Source of the DNA: Micromonospora luteifusca | GTDB lineage: Bacteria > Actinomycetota > Actinomycetes > Mycobacteriales > Micromonosporaceae | Length of the DNA stretch: 64,000 nucleotides | NCBI RefSeq assembly: GCF_016907275.1 | Contig: NZ_JAFBBP010000001.1 | Span: forward strand, 2,594,001 to 2,658,000 | Direction: 5' to 3' | Shown here: positions 61,320 to 64,000 of the stretch, in pieces | How positions within the stretch are numbered: position 1 is the stretch's first letter | How the letters are laid out: each line of letters opens with the position of its first letter | Notes under the pieces: generated by a model | Told to the model about the DNA's origin: nothing | Databases searched by the model: none | What the model saw: only the letters and a program-made list of their open reading frames with translations | Position numbers and translations under genes: made by a program

Positions 61320-62327
61320 ATGACGACGGCGCAGCGGCCGACGCTCGAAGCAGTGGCGGCGCGGGCCGGGGTGTCCCGGGCGACGGTGTCCCGTGTGGTC
61401 AACGGCTCCACCACCGTCGCCGAGCCGATCCGCGAGGCGGTCACCCGGGCGGTCGCCGAACTGGGGTACGTCCCCAATCTCGCCGCCCGCAGCCTGGTCA
61501 CCCAACGCACCGACTCGATCGCCCTGGTCATGCCGGAGGCGGCCACCCGGGTCTTCTCCGACGACCAGGTCTTCCCCGGCATCATCCGCGGTGTCAGCCA
61601 GGAGTTGGAAGCGGCCGACAAACAACTGGTGCTGATGCTCGCCGGTTCACCGGCAGGCCACCATCGGGTCGAGCGCTACACCACCGGCCGGCACGTCGAC
61701 GGGGTGCTCTTCGCCTCGCTGCACGGCGCCGACCCGCTGCCCGGCACGCTCGCCCGGCTCGGCATCCCGGTGGTGGTCAGCGGCCGGCCGCTCGGCGACG
61801 TGCCCGTGCCGTACGTCGACGTCGACCACGTCGGCGGGGTGACCGCAGCCGTACGACACATGATCGACAGCGGTCGCCGCCGGATCGCCACCATCGCCGG
61901 GCCACAGGACATGGTCGCCGGGATCGAACGGCTCCGCGGCTACCGCGCCACGGTCGCCGACGCGGGGCTGCCCGAGCTGATCGCCGTCGGCGACTTCACC
62001 CGCGAGTCCGGGTCGGCGGCGATGCGACGGTTGCTCGCCGAGCACCCCGACCTGGACGGCGTCTTCGCCGCCTCCGACCTGATGGCGCACGCCGCCCTGC
62101 GTACGCTGCGCGAGGCCGGCCGTCGGGTGCCGGAGGATGTCGCCGTGGTCGGCTTCGACGACATCGAGACCGCCGCCTACACCGAGCCGCCGCTGACGAC
62201 CGTCCGGCAGCCGATCGTGGAGCTGGGCCGGCGGATGACCCGACAACTGCTCCGGCTGGCCGCCGGGGAGACCATCGAGCAGGCGATCATGCTCCCCACC
62301 GAGCTGATCCGGCGCGACTCGGCGTAG
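61320..62327 (+). CDS. LacI-family transcriptional regulator
   Basis: The 335-residue regulator has the HTH and hinge (PTLEAVAARAGVSRATVSRV, VNGSTTV) and a periplasmic-binding-protein-like ligand domain (GIIRGVSQELEAADKQLVLM, DGVFAASDLMAHAAL). It probably represses the promoter at 60990-61047 and once controlled the GH1 gene, with a beta-glucoside such as cellobiose as likely inducer (inference). GGGGGGAAGG lies 5 nt before the ATG. A terminator follows the stop directly. Confidence 0.92.
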   Translation: MTTAQRPTLEAVAARAGVSRATVSRVVNGSTTVAEPIREAVTRAVAELGYVPNLAARSLVTQRTDSIALVMPEAATRVFSDDQVFPGIIRGVSQELEAADKQLVLMLAGSPAGHHRVERYTTGRHVDGVLFASLHGADPLPGTLARLGIPVVVSGRPLGDVPVPYVDVDHVGGVTAAVRHMIDSGRRRIATIAGPQDMVAGIERLRGYRATVADAGLPELIAVGDFTRESGSAAMRRLLAEHPDLDGVFAASDLMAHAALRTLREAGRRVPEDVAVVGFDDIETAAYTEPPLTTVRQPIVELGRRMTRQLLRLAAGETIEQAIMLPTELIRRDSA

Positions 62328-62360
62328 CCGGGGGCCCTCCTCCACGAGGAGAGCCCCCGG
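62328..62360. terminator. Hairpin terminator after the LacI gene
   Basis: 14-bp arms CCGGGGGCCCTCCT / AGGAGAGCCCCCGG with one wobble and a CCACG loop start at the base after the stop codon. Confidence 0.85.
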
Positions 62361-62401
62361 GACCCGCTAGCAGTTGCGGGTCCGATGCCCGTGCTGGCCG
62401 A

Positions 62402-63130
62402 TCAGCTCTCCGCGTCCCGGCGGCGCCGCACGGCGATCAACGTGGCGCCGAGCGCCACCGCACCGATTCCGAGGATGGCCATCGGGATCAGCCCGCTGCC
62501 CGCCGACGTGCCGGTGATCGGCAGGTGGCTCTTCGTCGGGGTCGTGGGCGGCGCGCTTGTGGGCGGCGCGCTGGTGGGCGGCTGGGTGGGCGGCGCCGTG
62601 GTGGGCGGCGCCGTGGTGGGCGGCGCCGTGGTGGGCGGTGGCGTGGTCGGCTGACCGCTGGCGGCACAGGTGTGGGTCAGCACGAAGAACTCCGCCGTAC
62701 CGGTGATCACCGCGGTGGCGTCGGTCAGTGTCCAGCCGGCGGGCAGCCGGATCCATGCCTTGCTGGTGCCCATGCCGTTGACGATCGCCCCACCGTCGGT
62801 AGGGATCGTCCGGGTCACGGTGCCGTCGTTCGGGATGCTCCAGGTGCCAGTGACCGTGACGAACTGACCGGAGGTCCCCGGGTTGCCTGGCAGGTTGAAC
62901 ACCCACACGTCCTGGTCCGGGAACGGCCCACCGCCGAGGTTCGGCTCGCAGCTCTGCGTGAACGCGGCCGCGGTCGTGGGGACGTTGCCCGGGTTGATGT
63001 CGATGTTGCTGACCTGAGGCGGCGGCTGGGTCGGATCGGTCGGCTGGGCGAGCGCCGCGCCTCCCGCCCCGACCAGAAACGCACCGGCTGTGGCACCGGT
63101 GGCGACGAGCTTGACGAGTAAAGCTCTCAC
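62402..63130 (-). CDS. LPXTG-like cell-surface protein with PPTTA repeats
   Basis: The 242-residue precursor has a signal peptide (about 1-28, ending GGAALA), a roughly 120-residue beta-rich domain with two Cys (SCEPN, HTCAA), a Pro/Thr linker of repeated TTAPP units and a C-terminal LPITG sorting motif, a hydrophobic helix and RRRRDAES. It should be linked to the wall by a sortase or stay in the membrane. The ligand is unknown. The linker DNA is a tandem repeat and may vary in length. GGGGGA precedes the GTG start. Confidence 0.82.
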   Translation of the reverse strand: MRALLVKLVATGATAGAFLVGAGGAALAQPTDPTQPPPQVSNIDINPGNVPTTAAAFTQSCEPNLGGGPFPDQDVWVFNLPGNPGTSGQFVTVTGTWSIPNDGTVTRTIPTDGGAIVNGMGTSKAWIRLPAGWTLTDATAVITGTAEFFVLTHTCAASGQPTTPPPTTAPPTTAPPTTAPPTQPPTSAPPTSAPPTTPTKSHLPITGTSAGSGLIPMAILGIGAVALGATLIAVRRRRDAES

Positions 63131-63285
63131 ATTTCCCCCATGATCGATGTGACGATTTACGAACTTTTGAGCCGGTAAAGGAGAATAGTATGATTTGCAC
63201 CTTTTGCGGGTCTTGTTCATTGCTTTCGCACCCGTGCGGGCGCGTGTGCAGCCGTTAATCCGTCGCCCGGGGACCCGATCGTCGT

Positions 63286-63291
63286 TAGCCT
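63286..63291 (+). promoter_or_regulatory. -10 box TAGCCT for the RidA-like gene
   Basis: TAGCCT ends exactly 7 nt before the ATG at 63299. Confidence 0.5.
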
Positions 63292-63298
63292 CGCCGCC

Positions 63299-63712
63299 AT
63301 GCCGGATCCTGACGCGCTGTTGCACGTCCCCGCCCTCTCCGACGCAGCCGAGTACGCGTACGCGGCCACCGTCGATCCACCCGCCCGGCTGGTCTTCACC
63401 GCCGGCGCGTGCCCGCTGGACGCCGAGGGGCGCACGGTCGCGCCGGGCGATCACGCCGCGCAGGCCCGGCAGGTGATGACGAACCTGGCGACCGCTCTCG
63501 ACGCCGCCGGCGCGCGGCTGACCGACGTCGTCAAGACCACGGTCTATGTGGCGTCCTCGCACCAGGTCGACCTGGTGACCGTCTGGGAGGTGGTGCGGGA
63601 CTTCTTCGGCGACCACGACCCGCCCAGCACCCTGCTCGGGGTGACCGTGCTCGGCTACACCGACCAACTGGTCGAGGTCGAGGCCGTCGCGGCCGTACGG
63701 ATGGGGGCCTGA
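63299..63712 (+). CDS. RidA/YjgF-family protein lacking the usual catalytic Arg
   Basis: The 137-residue protein has the RidA fold (LVFTAGACPLDAEGRTVAPG, TNLATALDAAGARLTDVVKT, LVEVEAVAAV). In RidA deaminases an Arg in FPARS binds the substrate carboxylate; here the matching segment reads DPPSTLLGV with Ser at that place. So imine/enamine deamination is not assured and another role is likely. The gene appears leaderless and is followed one base later by a GNAT gene. Confidence 0.85.
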   Translation: MPDPDALLHVPALSDAAEYAYAATVDPPARLVFTAGACPLDAEGRTVAPGDHAAQARQVMTNLATALDAAGARLTDVVKTTVYVASSHQVDLVTVWEVVRDFFGDHDPPSTLLGVTVLGYTDQLVEVEAVAAVRMGA

Positions 63713-63713
63713 C

Positions 63714-64000
63714 ATGCGCATTCGTGTGGCGCAGCCGGATGATGCCCCGGCCGTGGTGGCCCTGCGGGCGATGGTCTACCCGTACCAGGTGCGCGGCGTC
63801 GAGTCGACCCGGAAAATGATCGCCGAGCCGGTACCGGGCAGGGACTGGCTCGCCTTCGTGGCCGAGGTCGATGCCCAGGTCGTCGGTTGGGTGACGGCCC
63901 AACGCAACGACTCGACCTCGACGGCGAACTTCGGTGACATCACCCTCCTGCACGTCCACCCGGAGCACCGGCGGCGCGGCATCGGCACCGCGCTGCTGAC
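63714..64000 (+). CDS. GNAT acetyltransferase (3' end outside window)
   Basis: The frame opens with an ATG one base after the RidA-like stop codon and stays open to the window end, giving about 95 residues. LLHVHPEHRRRGIGTALL is the acetyl-CoA-binding loop of GNAT enzymes and FVAEVDAQVVGWVTAQ is the preceding strand. The two genes likely form an operon. The acceptor is unknown. Confidence 0.85.
   Translation, partial: MRIRVAQPDDAPAVVALRAMVYPYQVRGVESTRKMIAEPVPGRDWLAFVAEVDAQVVGWVTAQRNDSTSTANFGDITLLHVHPEHRRRGIGTALL

Noticed and set aside
61133..63121. Long 662-codon plus-strand frame across the LacI region
   Set aside because: Only its first 60 codons (GH1 remnant) resemble protein; the rest is an Arg/Gly-rich shadow of the LacI and opposing genes.

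Overview
This window is one contiguous piece of chromosome from a high-GC actinobacterium, most likely a Micromonosporaceae member such as Micromonospora (inference). The signs are strong GC bias at third codon positions, a mycothiol glycosyltransferase (mshA), a BldN/RsbN-like developmental sigma/anti-sigma pair, an F420/NADP-type oxidoreductase, an actinobacterial bS22 peptide, many leaderless genes, and several families of GATC-capped intergenic hairpins. No phage, plasmid, CRISPR, tRNA or rRNA was seen.

Layout. 1-8.1 kb is a secreted/sugar-use region: the 3' part of a sugar-binding lipoprotein gene, two ABC permeases, a GH43 lipoprotein, an APC amino-acid permease, a secreted GHL10 (DUF187) glycosidase-like protein and a secreted phospholipase A2. 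8.1-17.5 kb holds a cyclase-like/NB-ARC/TPR regulator, an FmdB zinc ribbon, a membrane-anchored lytic transglycosylase with a long low-complexity tail, a double-GNAT protein and a large ExeM/NucH-type secreted nuclease. 17.6-23.3 kb is the tetrapyrrole operon rex-hemA-hemC-hemD(cobA fusion)-hemB on the minus strand, with a Rex operator lying across its own promoter.

23.8-33.4 kb carries a two-component system, a HAD phosphatase, a glutaredoxin-like protein, the BldN-like ECF sigma factor and its RsbN-like anti-sigma, a HAD-IB phosphatase, an acyltransferase, an NAD-epimerase, bS22 and a BldC/excisionase-type HTH protein. 33.6-42 kb is more variable: a MacAB-like efflux operon, a secreted-side zinc protease, a hydrolase-tetR-yrdB operon, proline dehydrogenase and a CGNR protein. 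42-50.5 kb returns to conserved core: a TIM-barrel isomerase, Ppx/GppA, a cysteine-rich protein, a TetR with two matching operators, an F420-type reductase, RegX3/SenX3-like regulators, PhoU with PHO-box-like repeats, and gpm. 50.6-64 kb has two tandem MFS pumps, a histone-H1-like protein, YbjN, mshA, an SDR, a methyltransferase, murB, a mycothiol-dependent isomerase-family protein, a decayed GH1 beta-glucosidase with an intact LacI regulator and operators, an LPXTG-like surface protein, a RidA-like protein and the start of a GNAT gene.

From memory, much of 17.6-60 kb matches the gene content around Rv0482-Rv0512 of Mycobacterium tuberculosis (murB, SDR, mshA, YbjN, gpm1, senX3-regX3, Rv0495c, ppx1, TIM barrel, Rv0500A/B, galE2, acyltransferase, serB1, glutaredoxin-like, hemACDB) and the hem/rex/bldN/rsbN region of Streptomyces. 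Lineage-specific cassettes and repeats interrupt this backbone. The most unusual material is non-coding: a triple 59-bp repeat inside an operon, a 355-bp inverted-repeat-bounded block, paired 72-nt hairpins 37 kb apart, a G-tract between convergent genes, and a -10-like TANNNT box 6-7 nt before the start codon of at least twelve genes.
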